Shown here piece after piece: positions 26,146-35,708 of a stretch of 64,000 nucleotides of DNA. A program made the translations under genes and the position numbers. This DNA is from Cryomorpha sp963748925. GTDB taxonomy: Bacteria > Bacteroidota > Bacteroidia > Flavobacteriales_D > Cryomorphaceae. Under the pieces are notes generated by a model that was not told the origin of the DNA, made no database searches, and saw only the letters and a list, made by a program, of their open reading frames with translations. The first letter of the stretch is position 1. Every line of letters starts with the position of its first letter. Location of the stretch: the NCBI GenBank assembly GCA_963748925.1, contig CAVVKG010000007.1:496001-560000 (forward strand), given 5' to 3'.

Positions 26146-28881
26146 ATGGATAAATTTTCATTCCTCGGCAATACATCGATAGATTGGATAGAGGATCAAT
26201 ACGAGAAATATCGGAAAGACGCCAAATCGGTAGAACCAGATTGGGCGCATTTTTTTGAAGGATTTGAGTTTTCACGTAAAAATTACGACGGCGAGGAACT
26301 CGGCGGCGAAGCTGTTCGCAATGAATTTAAAGTTTTAAACCTCATTCAGGGGTACCGATCGCGCGGTCATCTATTTACGCGAACCAATCCCGTGCGTGAG
26401 CGCAGGCAATACAAACCTACACTCGATATAGAGAATTTTGGATTGTCGGAAAGCGATCTTGATACTGTTTTTCAAGCTGGTGAAGAAGTGGGAATAGGTG
26501 CATCCCCACTGCGCGACATTGTGGCCCACTTGAAAAAAGTGTACTGTGGAAGTATTGGAATTGAGTTTTCATACATACGCCACCCTGAGCGCCGTCGATG
26601 GTTAAAAGATAAAATGGAGCTCGATAATTTGCCAAAGTTTGATACGCGTGAAAAGCGAATCATCTTTAACATGCTCAATCGAGCCACTTCATTTGAGCAA
26701 TTTCTTCAAAAGAAGTTTGTTGGTCAAAAACGATTTTCACTGGAAGGTGGAGAGGCTTTGATTCCCGCTCTTCATGCCGTAATACAACGCGGATCGCGGT
26801 TTGGAATTAAAGAAATGGTATTCGGTATGGCCCACCGTGGACGCCTTAATGTTCTTGGAAATATCTTCAAAAAAGACTTCAAGAATATTTTTAGCGAGTT
26901 TGAGGGCAAGCAATACGAATATGACATTGAAGGAGAAGAGTTTGACGGAGATGTGAAATACCATTTGGGATATTCAAATACCATCACTGCTGAAAACGGC
27001 GAGCCGGTGCACATGACACTTTGCCCCAACCCTTCTCACCTTGAGGCAGTTGACCCAGTAGTGGAAGGAATGACTCGTGCAAAGATTGACAACTACTTAA
27101 AAGACGAAAGAGCTATTCTTCCTATTCTTATTCACGGTGATGCTGCCGTTGCGGCTCAAGGCGTAGTATATGAGGTAGTTCAAATGGCTCAACTTGAAGG
27201 ATATAGAACAGGTGGAACGATTCATATTGTAGTAAATAACCAAGTTGGATTTACCACAAATTACCTGGACGGAAGATCTTCTACTTATTGTACAGATGTT
27301 GGTAAGGCTACGCTTTGCCCTGTTTTCCATGTAAATGGAGATGATATTGAAGCGGTGATTCAAACTATGCTTGTAGCATTTCAGTATCGTCAGGAGTTTG
27401 GTCGCGATGTGTTCATCGATCTTCTTTGCTACAGAAAATATGGACATAATGAGGGTGATGAGCCAAAATTCACCCAGCCTAAGTTATACGAAATCATTGC
27501 AAACCACCCCAACCCAAGAGAGATTTACCTAAAGCAATTGCTCAAGGAGGAGGTCATTTCCCAAGAGGGAGTGGATGGCATTATGGAAAAATTTGATTCC
27601 TTGCTGGAATCTCAGTTTGATGCATCAAAGGAAATTCCAAATGTTTATGTAAAACACTTCATGGAATCGACATGGAAAAACATGGTGCCTGCAAAGCCGC
27701 ATGATTTTGAAAAGTCGCCAGATACAGGTTTTAATAAAGAAGCGCTTCTGAAATTAGCTAACCAAGTTAATACTTTACCTAAGGATAAAGATTTTTTCCG
27801 GAAGGTTAACAAGCTGATGAAGGACAGGCTGAAGATGATTAAGGAAGACACCCTCGACTGGGCTCTGGGTGAGCAGTTGGCCTATGCGACGCTGCTTGAC
27901 GAAGGATACGATGTACGTATTTCCGGTCAGGATGTTGAGCGAGGCACATTTTCGCATCGCCACGCAGTTCTCAAAACCGAAAATGATGAAGAGGAGTATG
28001 TACCTCTCGACCAGATAAACGAAAAAGCAAATTTTAGAATCTACAATTCATTGCTTTCTGAATACGGTGTTTTAGGATTTGATTACGGATATGCTTTTGC
28101 CAGTCCACAATGTTTACCTATTTGGGAGGCACAGTTTGGTGACTTCTTTAATGGAGCTCAAATTATTGTAGATCAGTTTATCACTGCTGCCGAAGACAAG
28201 TGGAGAACGATGAATGGACTTGTTATGCTGCTACCTCACGGATATGAAGGAATGGGCTCAGAGCACTCCAGTGGGCGAATTGAGCGATTTTTACAATCTG
28301 CCGCAGAATACAACATTCAGGTTTGCAACGCAACTACTCCAGCAAACTTCTTCCACTTATTGCGTCGTCAGATGCACAGAACTTTTAGAAAGCCGTTAAT
28401 AGTCTTTTCACCTAAGAAACTATTGCGCTATCCAAAGGCAATATCAAAGCTGGATGAAATGGCTAATGGTAACTTCCAGGAAGTACTGGATGATCCAAAC
28501 GCCAACGTCGATGATATAGATACGCTGGTATTTTGTTCCGGAAAGATCTACTACGAAGTGCTGGAAGAAAAAGAAAGTACAGAGAGTGGCGACAATATGG
28601 CTGTAGTTCGTATCGAGCAGCTTTATCCTTTGCCCGAAAAACAATTGGATGCTATTGTTGAGAAATACAAAAATGCCAAAAAATACATTTGGTTGCAGGA
28701 AGAACCACAAAACATGGGCGCCTGGGCATTTATCGCATTAAATTACAGAAGGGTAAACCTGGAATGCATTTCCCTCAAGGCAAGCGCTAGTCCGGCTTCC
28801 GGATCGAGTAAAACTGCAGAAATTAGGCAAAAAGATATATTAACAAGACTGTTTGCAAACGCCAAACAAACCGTTAAATAA
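26146..28881 (+). CDS. sucA: 2-oxoglutarate dehydrogenase E1 component
   Basis: 911 residues. It decarboxylates 2-oxoglutarate with thiamine diphosphate and transfers the succinyl group to the E2 lipoyl arm. Visible features: the N-terminal E2-binding segment SFLGNTSIDWIEDQYEKYR; the thiamine site with MAHRGRLNVLGNI and GDAAVAAQGVVYEV; the substrate region MTLCPNPSHLEAVDPVVEG; and the transketolase-like C-terminal half with GQDVERGTFSHRHAVL and LLPHGYEGMGSEHSSGR. Length is normal for the family. sucB follows 8 bases downstream. Confidence 0.97.
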   Translation: MDKFSFLGNTSIDWIEDQYEKYRKDAKSVEPDWAHFFEGFEFSRKNYDGEELGGEAVRNEFKVLNLIQGYRSRGHLFTRTNPVRERRQYKPTLDIENFGLSESDLDTVFQAGEEVGIGASPLRDIVAHLKKVYCGSIGIEFSYIRHPERRRWLKDKMELDNLPKFDTREKRIIFNMLNRATSFEQFLQKKFVGQKRFSLEGGEALIPALHAVIQRGSRFGIKEMVFGMAHRGRLNVLGNIFKKDFKNIFSEFEGKQYEYDIEGEEFDGDVKYHLGYSNTITAENGEPVHMTLCPNPSHLEAVDPVVEGMTRAKIDNYLKDERAILPILIHGDAAVAAQGVVYEVVQMAQLEGYRTGGTIHIVVNNQVGFTTNYLDGRSSTYCTDVGKATLCPVFHVNGDDIEAVIQTMLVAFQYRQEFGRDVFIDLLCYRKYGHNEGDEPKFTQPKLYEIIANHPNPREIYLKQLLKEEVISQEGVDGIMEKFDSLLESQFDASKEIPNVYVKHFMESTWKNMVPAKPHDFEKSPDTGFNKEALLKLANQVNTLPKDKDFFRKVNKLMKDRLKMIKEDTLDWALGEQLAYATLLDEGYDVRISGQDVERGTFSHRHAVLKTENDEEEYVPLDQINEKANFRIYNSLLSEYGVLGFDYGYAFASPQCLPIWEAQFGDFFNGAQIIVDQFITAAEDKWRTMNGLVMLLPHGYEGMGSEHSSGRIERFLQSAAEYNIQVCNATTPANFFHLLRRQMHRTFRKPLIVFSPKKLLRYPKAISKLDEMANGNFQEVLDDPNANVDDIDTLVFCSGKIYYEVLEEKESTESGDNMAVVRIEQLYPLPEKQLDAIVEKYKNAKKYIWLQEEPQNMGAWAFIALNYRRVNLECISLKASASPASGSSKTAEIRQKDILTRLFANAKQTVK

Positions 28882-28889
28882 GAAATACA

Positions 28890-30224
28890 ATGTTTGAAAT
28901 GAAAGTGCCCAGTCCGGGCGAATCCATATCTGAAGTAGAAATAGCTGCATGGCTCGTGAGCGATGGCGACTATGTAGAAAAAGACCAGCCCATTGCAGAA
29001 ATCGATTCTGATAAGGCGACACTTGAGCTTCCGGCAGAAGTAGCCGGAACCATTCAACTCAAAGCGGAAGAGGGCGATACGGTATCTGTTGGTCAGGTGG
29101 TGTGTTTGATTGATACCGATGCCGAAAAGCCTGCCGGAAGTGGAGATGACAAGAAAGATGAGAAGCCGAAAGATGATGAAGAAAAGGAAAAATCTGAGGA
29201 AAATTCCGAGGATGTAAAGTCAGCTCCGAAAGCGGAGTCGGATAAAAAAGAAACTGCTAAGGCAGAAGAGTCTAAAAAAGAATCGGCTCCTGAGAAGTCA
29301 GAGTCGAAAGATTCTAAGGATTCCTATGCCAAAGGTCACCCATCACCATCTGCAAAGAAAATGATGGATGAAAACAATGTACCTGCAAACAAAGTGAAAG
29401 GATCAGGTCCTGATGGAAGAATTACCAAACAGGATGTTGTATCTGCTATGGCAGGTGGTTTTGACTCATCGGCTGCTTCCGGATGGGGCGGAACACGCGA
29501 CACGGAGAAAAAACGTATGTCAATGCTCCGCAGGAAAGTTGCAGAGCGCCTTGTAGGAGTGAAAAATGAAACCGCCATGCTCACCACATTTAATGAGGTG
29601 AATATGAAGCCAATCATGGATATTCGTACGAAATACAAAGAAGTTTTTAAAGAAAATCATGGTGTTGGCCTCGGCTTTATGTCATTCTTCACCAAGGCAG
29701 TAACAGAAGCATTAAATATGTTTCCTACAGTGAATGCGATGATAGATGGGGATGAAATGGTTACTCATAATTACGCCGATATTGGTATCGCTGTGAGCTC
29801 TCCAAAAGGCCTTATGGTTCCTGTGGTGCGCAATGCAGAGCAAATGAGCCTGGCTGAGATTGAATCGGAGATTAAGCGCCTCGCCATCAAAGCCCGTGAT
29901 GGAAAAATCGGCATTGATGAGATGCAAGGTGGTACATTTACTATTACGAACGGTGGTGTTTTTGGATCTATGATGAGCACTCCAATTATTAACCCGCCGC
30001 AATCGGCTATTCTGGGAATGCACAATATTGTTGATCGTCCAATGGCAGTAAATGGCGAAGTGGTTATTTTGCCGATGATGTATTTGGCGCTTTCTTATGA
30101 TCACCGCATTATTGATGGAAAGGAATCTGTAAGCTTTTTGGTAAAAGTGAAAGAGATGCTTGAGCAGCCGGAGAAAATGCTTTTTGGAGCGAAAGATCCT
30201 GCAGAAATATTGCTAGGGCTTTAA
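28890..30224 (+). CDS. sucB: 2-oxoglutarate dehydrogenase E2 (dihydrolipoyl succinyltransferase)
   Basis: 444 residues. Lipoyl domain at 1-75 with the modified Lys in IAEIDSDKATLELPAEV; a linker of about 65 residues made almost only of K, E, D, S and A (about 85-150), which is a longer and more charged hinge than usual; a peripheral-subunit-binding domain (HPSPSAKKMMDENNV ... GPDGRITKQDV); and the catalytic domain with the acyltransferase motif SYDHRIIDGKESVSFL. Forms the core of the 2-oxoglutarate dehydrogenase complex with SucA, encoded just upstream. No E3 gene lies nearby. Confidence 0.97.
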   Translation: MFEMKVPSPGESISEVEIAAWLVSDGDYVEKDQPIAEIDSDKATLELPAEVAGTIQLKAEEGDTVSVGQVVCLIDTDAEKPAGSGDDKKDEKPKDDEEKEKSEENSEDVKSAPKAESDKKETAKAEESKKESAPEKSESKDSKDSYAKGHPSPSAKKMMDENNVPANKVKGSGPDGRITKQDVVSAMAGGFDSSAASGWGGTRDTEKKRMSMLRRKVAERLVGVKNETAMLTTFNEVNMKPIMDIRTKYKEVFKENHGVGLGFMSFFTKAVTEALNMFPTVNAMIDGDEMVTHNYADIGIAVSSPKGLMVPVVRNAEQMSLAEIESEIKRLAIKARDGKIGIDEMQGGTFTITNGGVFGSMMSTPIINPPQSAILGMHNIVDRPMAVNGEVVILPMMYLALSYDHRIIDGKESVSFLVKVKEMLEQPEKMLFGAKDPAEILLGL

Positions 30225-30245
30225 TCCGAAATACATATTGAACTT

Positions 30246-30277
30246 AAAACCGCTCCTGTTAGGGGCGGTTTTTTTAT
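30246..30277 (+). terminator. Rho-independent terminator after sucAB
   Basis: AAAACCGCTCC pairs with GGGGCGGTTTT around TGTTA (one G-T pair), followed by a T-run. It lies 21 bases after the sucB stop. Confidence 0.87.
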
Positions 30278-30364
30278 GCCGTTGGTACTCGGTTCTTTTG
30301 CTACTCAGGCACGAAAATTTTCATGCAATGATGAGCATATTAAAAAACTGATTTGCTACTAAAA

Positions 30365-31387
30365 CTAGTAATTCGCAATTAAAAGCGCTCTCGCACGCTC
30401 AGCATAATGACCACCTTCATTTGCTATTTTAAGGAGTAAACCACGCGCTTCAGCTTTTCTTCCAAGTTTTTCTAAACTTAGAGCGCGGTACCATTCTGAT
30501 TCCGGAATAAAGGCTTGATTGGCCAGACCCTCAACTTTTGCAAAATCCCTCGTTGCTAATTCGTAGTTGCCTAATTTATATCGGCTCAATGCGGAATAGA
30601 AAATTGCATTAACATCCTGATTATTCTCTTTTAAAATAAGAGAAAAAATGCGCAGCGCACTAGAATAATCTTCTGATTTAAGGTATTTTAATCCACGCTC
30701 AATCCTTTCCAAATAAGTTGGTTCATGCGGCTCAGGAAATATCCCTTTATTTTTTTCCGCTCTTTTAAAAGCTGTAGTAGTTGAAAAATTCGCAGGTGTA
30801 AAATCGGTTAAATCAGACAATTCGTAGAGCGGCTCTGTTTCATCTTTCTGAGCGGTTTTCACTACTTTCAAATCGAGAATAAAAATTATCTTCTCTTCTA
30901 CCTTTAGTGCGGGAACTTCACTTTCTACATATAGTTTAGCCGGCTTTATAAAAATGCGATCAGCTTCTAGATCTATACTCTCTTCAATTTTTGCCGACTC
31001 TAAACTCCAATCGATCTCTGCAGAAGCATTCTCTATATATTCATGCACTTCAATCAATTCTACCACTGCAGGCTCTTCTCTTTCTAACTCCTCGTGTACA
31101 GTATAATTCTTATCCTGAGCAAGAATAGGAACATCGATTACTTTTTGCGGAATAAGTAGAAAAACCACTGCCACAGCAAATACGCCGATCAATGTCCCCC
31201 ACCATTGAATAGTTACCAGATTAGTATTGATTGGCAAATCAAACAAAGCACCAGGATCTTTTTGAAATCCGGCTACAGCTTCGCCCAAAAAAGGATCATC
31301 GTCCATCCTGGTCTCAAAGTCTATCCTCTCGGCCTCTGCCATCTCTCCTTTGATGTAACGGCCTATTTCAATTGCTTCCTTATCCAT
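30365..31387 (-). CDS. Membrane anti-sigma-like protein with periplasmic TPRs
   Basis: 340 residues. A short cytoplasmic N-terminus (1-60: IEIGRYIKGEMAEAERIDFE) resembles the N-terminal part of Bacteroidota anti-sigma factors; one membrane segment follows at about 62-80 (WWGTLIGVFAVAVVFLLIP); the outer part has a long acidic stretch and C-terminal TPR repeats (about 240-335: YLKSEDYSSALRIFSLIL, YKLGNYELATRDFAKVEG, ALSLEKLGRKAEARGLLL). The gene overlaps the ECF sigma stop by 8 bases, as for cognate anti-sigma genes. That it holds the sigma factor at the membrane is inference from layout. It lacks the FecR domain seen in classic TonB-linked systems. Confidence 0.8.
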   Translation of the reverse strand: MDKEAIEIGRYIKGEMAEAERIDFETRMDDDPFLGEAVAGFQKDPGALFDLPINTNLVTIQWWGTLIGVFAVAVVFLLIPQKVIDVPILAQDKNYTVHEELEREEPAVVELIEVHEYIENASAEIDWSLESAKIEESIDLEADRIFIKPAKLYVESEVPALKVEEKIIFILDLKVVKTAQKDETEPLYELSDLTDFTPANFSTTTAFKRAEKNKGIFPEPHEPTYLERIERGLKYLKSEDYSSALRIFSLILKENNQDVNAIFYSALSRYKLGNYELATRDFAKVEGLANQAFIPESEWYRALSLEKLGRKAEARGLLLKIANEGGHYAERARALLIANY

Positions 31388-31961
31388 TTTTCTTCTGATT
31401 GGCGGTTTGTTTAAACCCTTCTAAAAACAAGCGTAAATTCCGTTTCCCATTCTGTAAATGAGACTTCACTTTTTTCTCTGAAATCGATAAAACTCCAGCA
31501 ATTTCAGTGTAAGATTGCTTTTGATAAAAAAACAAGCGAATGCACTCACGCTGGTCTTTTTTTAAATTTTCCAACCCATTTCTTAACCGATTTAAATCCT
31601 CTTCTGAAATATGATGCGGAGCAAGCGCATAATCATTCTCATCTTGCCATATTTGCTCGTGTTTTTTTACGGTTTTCGCTTTCCGCAAATAGCCCAAACA
31701 ATGATTCTTTGAGTAAACATAAAACCATGATTTAAAGCTTTTCACCTCATGCTTATTCAAATCTTCCCGCAGATTCATAAAAATTTCAGATACTGCATCT
31801 TTCGCTTTTTCTCTATCGTTTAAATAGTTGATGCATAACCCAAAAGTACGCACGTGATATCGCTTGTAGAGCTCGGCCAAAACCACATTTGGATAAGCGG
31901 AAAAGGCAGCCAAAAGCTGCGCATCTTCCATTTTATCAAATGTGTTTTTAAACCGATCCAT
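31380..31961 (-). CDS. ECF-type RNA polymerase sigma factor
   Basis: 193 residues. Sigma region 2 spans about 20-85 (LAELYKRYHVRTFGLCINYL; KAKDAVSEIFMNLREDL), and region 4 about 128-180, with a helix-turn-helix in SYTEIAGVLSISEKKVKSHL. This is the usual size of an extracytoplasmic-function sigma factor, which redirects RNA polymerase to a small regulon. Its 3' end overlaps the anti-sigma-like gene, and the TonB-plug protein gene lies 6 bases upstream, so all three are probably one transcript. Confidence 0.93.
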   Translation of the reverse strand: MDRFKNTFDKMEDAQLLAAFSAYPNVVLAELYKRYHVRTFGLCINYLNDREKAKDAVSEIFMNLREDLNKHEVKSFKSWFYVYSKNHCLGYLRKAKTVKKHEQIWQDENDYALAPHHISEEDLNRLRNGLENLKKDQRECIRLFFYQKQSYTEIAGVLSISEKKVKSHLQNGKRNLRLFLEGFKQTANQKKNG

Positions 31962-31967
31962 ACTTCA

Positions 31968-32673
31968 TTATCGAGATTGACTATTGTAGAAATAATCAAA
32001 ATAACTCTTAGTTTCTATCACCACTACACCACCGGTTATGTCTCCGTATTTAGCGGGTACTCCTCCTGTATAAACGGATATGGATTTAATCGCCGATCCC
32101 GGAAAATTACCTAAACCTCCTGTAAGCCTCATTCCATCTATATAAGTGGCTGTTGATCCCGCACGGGATCCGCGAACGATGAATTGCCCGTTTTCGTCGG
32201 TTTTAAGTTCGGGGGTGAGGCTACCAATTAGCTTTGCCGGATTCTTGATTAAAGCGTTGTGCTTTAATTCCGCTGATTTGATTACCAAAGTGTTTGGCTC
32301 ATCAACATCGATAAGTTTGTGACCCACCACTTCATAAACTTCGTGAGCTCATTATTGGTTGAGATTTCAATATCTCCTGCACATTAATTTTTCCGGAGGT
32401 AACTTCAAGATCGCCTAGTGTACGTGGCTTATAACCAAGGTAACTCACTACTAATGCATATTTTCCGGGCTGTAGAGGTTTTAACCTGAATTTCCCTTCC
32501 TCATCGGTAATGGTTCCAATTAATTTGCCGCCATATTCGGTACTAACCGTGGCATATAAAATGGGATCACCCGTTGTGTAATCGATTACCCTTCCGTGAA
32601 TCTCTCCATAGTTTTGGCTGTAGCCAATGGAGATTGAAAGGAGAAATAAGAGTGTAAGAATTGATGTTTTCAT
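31968..32673 (-). pseudogene. Barrel-less TonB-plug protein with carboxypeptidase-regulatory-like domain, one frameshift
   Basis: About 234 residues once one extra base near 32335-32345 is removed. I start at the ATG 32671-32673, which gives signal peptide KTSILTLLFLLSISIGYSQ. Domain order: carboxypeptidase-regulatory-like (about 22-105: GRVIDYTTGDPILYATVSTE ... KYALVVSYLGYKP) and a TonB plug (about 115-230: GQFIVRGSRAGSTATYIDGM ... VYTGGVPAKYGDITGGVVVI). It then stops (YFYNSQSR), with no beta-barrel at all; a receptor would carry 500-700 more residues. Encoded with an ECF sigma and anti-sigma-like protein, it may act as a signalling input rather than a transporter. The stop after the plug is in the same frame as the plug, so the lack of a barrel is not caused by the frameshift. 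Confidence 0.78.
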
Positions 32674-32744
32674 ATTGCTTTTCCATTGAGATGAAAAAGC
32701 GGAATGAATTCCATAAAAATTTAGAAAAATAATCGGAAGCCGAA

Positions 32745-33395
32745 TCACACGAAAAGGTTAATAGCAGCTCTAAACCAGGTTTTCAAGTGATTTACGAGTA
32801 CCGCCAATCCTTTCACATAATTCACATTATTGGCAAGAATAATATCACAGTGATCCCGATAAGGGCGTAGATAATTTTTATAGCAAGGTTTCACGTGCTT
32901 TTCCCAACGATAGCGAACATCGCTCTCAGAATAGCCTCGTTCTTCGGCATCACGCTTTAGCCTACGCAGCAACTTTACATCATCTCGGGCATCTATATAT
33001 ACTCTTAAGTCTAGTCTTTGAGCTAATTCACTGAAGTGAAATACAAAAAGACCTTCCACAATCACTATTTTGGCTGGCTTTACAGTAATATAATCGGGAA
33101 TAACCTTGGGATTATTGAAGGTATACTCCTTCCGTGTGATGGTCTCTCCTTTAAGTAGTAAATCAATATCTGAAACAAGCGCTTCCCTGTCAATAGCAGT
33201 AGGAAGATCAAAGTTAACTTCACCGTTTTCATCCACGGCTTGCTTTAAACGATCGAGATAATAATTATCTTGCGTAACAAAAGAGACATCTTCGGTGTTA
33301 AAATGTGAAAGGAGTTCACGGAGAATTCTACTTTTACCCGAAGCGCTCCCACCGGCAATACCAACTAAATATGTCGAATTTGGTTTTTTCGGCAT
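32745..33395 (-). CDS. udk: Uridine kinase
   Basis: 216 residues from the ATG at 33393-33395. P-loop GIAGGSASGKSRILREL, substrate motif VTQDNYYLDRL, KIVIVEGLFVFHF and the lid-like RRLKRDAEERGYSESDVRYR are as in the uridine kinase/phosphoribulokinase family. It phosphorylates uridine and cytidine for pyrimidine salvage. A -7 box lies just upstream at 33404-33411 and overlaps the alternative start at 33422, supporting the chosen start. Divergent from the TPR gene. Confidence 0.93.
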   Translation of the reverse strand: MPKKPNSTYLVGIAGGSASGKSRILRELLSHFNTEDVSFVTQDNYYLDRLKQAVDENGEVNFDLPTAIDREALVSDIDLLLKGETITRKEYTFNNPKVIPDYITVKPAKIVIVEGLFVFHFSELAQRLDLRVYIDARDDVKLLRRLKRDAEERGYSESDVRYRWEKHVKPCYKNYLRPYRDHCDIILANNVNYVKGLAVLVNHLKTWFRAAINLFV

Positions 33396-33403
33396 TTGGA
33401 GCG

Positions 33404-33411
33404 CAAAATTA
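33404..33411 (-). promoter_or_regulatory. Bacteroidota -7 box for udk (TAATTTTG)
   Basis: Exact TAnnTTTG on the minus strand, 8 bases before the chosen ATG. That short distance would give a nearly leaderless mRNA. Confidence 0.4.
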
Positions 33412-33439
33412 TGTATTTTCAAGCCATAACACGACTAAA

Positions 33440-34702
33440 ATGCAAAGTGGATTAAAATATTTTTTGATTTTCATTTCAATTGTTGCTTTACAACTCACCG
33501 TAAAAGGGCAAAATATATACACACAAAGCAGGCAAGAGGCGATGCAGTATATGCAGCAAGCTGAAATGAACAAGCGCAGGGGTTTGCTTTCTGAAGCTTT
33601 TTTGGATTACACGAATGCAATAGCTCTGGATCAAACCTATGCTGAGGCTTACATGAAGCGAGCTCTTCTTTTACAGCAAATGGGACGCTACACCGAGAGC
33701 ATGAAAGACCATAATAGGGCTATCGACCTCAACCCTTACAGTGAAGTTTACTATGATAAACGCGCCCGGCTAAAAATTTATCAAACGGACTATCAGGATG
33801 CCATAACTGATCTTGACAAGGCTTTAGAGCTAAGTCCCTACGATCAATATCTGGTAGATATCCGATCTATAGCCCTTATGGAAGACAGTCAGTATGAAAA
33901 GGCTTTGGAAGACTTAAATTTTCTTCTTGAAATCAATCCTTTGGATACTATCTCCTTATTGAAACGAGCAATCATCTATAGTAAGCAAAATGCTTATGAA
34001 CTGGCTAAGGCCGATCTTGATTCAGCTCTCACTTTAGCGCCAAACTCTGAATTGGTGCATGACGTTCAAGGTCTTTATTACCTCACCACCAATGAGGTAG
34101 AAAAAGCTATTGCCTCCTTCGAAAAAGCTATCGATTTGAACCCTGCTTTCCCAATGGCCTACTACAACCTAAGCGTGGCGCAAAAAAAACTTGGAAGAAT
34201 AGACGACTCACTTAACAATTTGAACATCGCTATATCGCTAAATCAGGATTTTCCGAATGCCTATTTTAACCGTGCCGTAACGCACAAAATGTTTGGAAAT
34301 GAGGAAAATGCACTTGAAGATTACAATAAGGCAATCGCTATAAAAAGTGATTTTACTGAGGCGCTTCTAAACCGGGGCTTTACGAAAAGTATGTTGGGTC
34401 AATACGCCGAGAGTATAGTAGACTATGATCTTGCAGTAGAGTCAAATCCAAACAACCCAAATGTCTATAATCTTCGTGGCAATGTAAATGCCTTTTTTGG
34501 AAAATACCATGAAGCGCTTGAGGACTACAATACCGCTTTAGATTTGAATCCTGAATTTCCTGAAGCCCTCTACAACAGGGGTATAACTAAAGTTTTGGGA
34601 TATCAGGGTATTGATGGGTGCGAAGATTTGCAAAAAAGTTTGTCAATGGGATATGAACGAGCTCGTGAAAAAATCCGGTACTTCTGTGGTGGGGCTAAGT
34701 AA
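33440..34702 (+). CDS. Exported tetratricopeptide-repeat protein
   Basis: 420 residues from the ATG at 33440. Signal peptide SGLKYFLIFISIVALQLTVKG, then about 11 TPR units (about 30-400) with clear repeat signatures such as AYYNLSVAQKKLGRIDDSLN, AYFNRAVTHKMFGNEENALE and ALYNRGITKVLGYQGIDGCE. The C-terminal YERAREKIRYFCGG is typical of Sel1/TPR proteins in Bacteroidota. It is a scaffold for protein contacts in the periplasm or at the outer membrane; the partner is unknown. No terminator was seen after it. Confidence 0.9.
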   Translation: MQSGLKYFLIFISIVALQLTVKGQNIYTQSRQEAMQYMQQAEMNKRRGLLSEAFLDYTNAIALDQTYAEAYMKRALLLQQMGRYTESMKDHNRAIDLNPYSEVYYDKRARLKIYQTDYQDAITDLDKALELSPYDQYLVDIRSIALMEDSQYEKALEDLNFLLEINPLDTISLLKRAIIYSKQNAYELAKADLDSALTLAPNSELVHDVQGLYYLTTNEVEKAIASFEKAIDLNPAFPMAYYNLSVAQKKLGRIDDSLNNLNIAISLNQDFPNAYFNRAVTHKMFGNEENALEDYNKAIAIKSDFTEALLNRGFTKSMLGQYAESIVDYDLAVESNPNNPNVYNLRGNVNAFFGKYHEALEDYNTALDLNPEFPEALYNRGITKVLGYQGIDGCEDLQKSLSMGYERAREKIRYFCGGAK

Positions 34703-34785
34703 TGGTTTAACTCTGCTTACCTGAAAGTACCTTATTCACTAAAATACTCAATGGCGTTTAATTTAATGTTTCTTGATGAACTCTG

Positions 34786-35362
34786 TCAGAAACGGTATCC
34801 GATATAAGCATCACCTTGCAAGAATATTTCCGGAGCGTAATCATTAACAATAAAATTTCGCCCAAGACCGAAGACAAGTTGAAAAACAAATCCATGCCTA
34901 TTCACCCATTTAGTTCCGTACGCCGAGACCGGCTCCTAAAGAATTCCAGTTCTGTTCGTATTCTTCATAGATTCCTGTGTTAGAATCATAATCGTAATCA
35001 TAATCTTTACCACTTGAGTATCCCATGAACGCCTGAGCAAAAAATCCTTTGGTACCATATTCTCTGGATTCTGTAAAGTACATTCTAAAATAAGGAGTAA
35101 AGGCAAAGTCGTGTAAGAATTCATCTTCACTGAGGTTGGCCACTACATTTGCACCTATGGAGGACGAACTGTTTAATGCTCTTTCGTATTCAAGATCAAG
35201 GATAGGGCCGGCAATGAGCTTCACAGCTCCGAGTTTAATTTCATTCTTCCGATCCGCAACAGGTCGGTTTGGCACGTCTGTTTCAGTTTTTTCTGTTTGA
35301 GAAAATCCGCTGAACGCTAAAGCTAAACATAAGAAGGTCAAAGTCGTCGGTAAGTATTTCAT
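34786..35362 (-). pseudogene. Small outer-membrane-like protein, one frameshift
   Basis: The first open stretch starts at 35362 with a signal peptide (KYLPTTLTFLCLALAFSGFS) and continues LGAVKLIAGPILDLEYERAL, then TPYFRMYF and GFFAQAFMGYSSG. One extra base near 34917-34924 (around TACGG) ends it early; in the shifted frame it continues YGTKWVNRHGFVFQLVFGLG and GDAYIGYRF to a stop at 34786. Together this is about 191 residues, an 8-stranded barrel of DUF3575 type ending in Phe, as outer-membrane proteins do. A short acidic stretch (DYDYDYDSNTG) lies in a loop. Function unknown. Confidence 0.7.
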
Positions 35363-35614
35363 CGTTTCATATTTAAATCTAAGTTAGATTTTTTGAATTA
35401 AATGAAACATTCTTCTTTCGCAGTTTTTTTCAGGGCCATAGTATAAGCCAGACCGGCATCAAAATTTAAATTGAGAAATCAAATACGATAGGCAATTAAG
35501 ACCTTGGAACAAACCTGAAAAGAAACACTGAGGAGAAGGAGATAGCAAAGCCCTTCCGGCTAATCTTAATGTAATGGGGCTTCGTCGCAACTAACACAAA
35601 GATGAATCATAATC
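35363..35614. other. Intergenic stretch without gene
   Basis: Between the barrel-like gene and the 22-codon ORF transcript. I see no ORF of interest in either strand and no exact -7 box; it must hold the promoter for the gene starting at 35362. Confidence 0.5.
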
Positions 35615-35650
35615 AAATAAAAAAGCCTTCCCGACGTATCGGAAAGGCTT
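35615..35650 (-). terminator. Rho-independent terminator after the 22-codon ORF
   Basis: On the minus strand AAGCCTTTCCGA pairs with TCGGGAAGGCTT (one mismatch) around TACG, followed by six T. It closes a short transcript starting near 35806. Confidence 0.8.
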
Positions 35651-35708
35651 CAAATATTGGTTCCGCAGGTCATTGGATCTTATCCAATCCTTCGGAAAGG
35701 ACTTCGTT
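35651..35708 (-). ncRNA. Structured 3' region of the small transcript
   Basis: Between the stop codon of the 22-codon ORF and the terminator, minus-strand sequence can form CCTT/AAGG around TCCG and a 7-pair stem ATTGGAT/ATCCAAT around AAG. No known RNA family was recognised. The fold is suggestive only. Confidence 0.35.
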
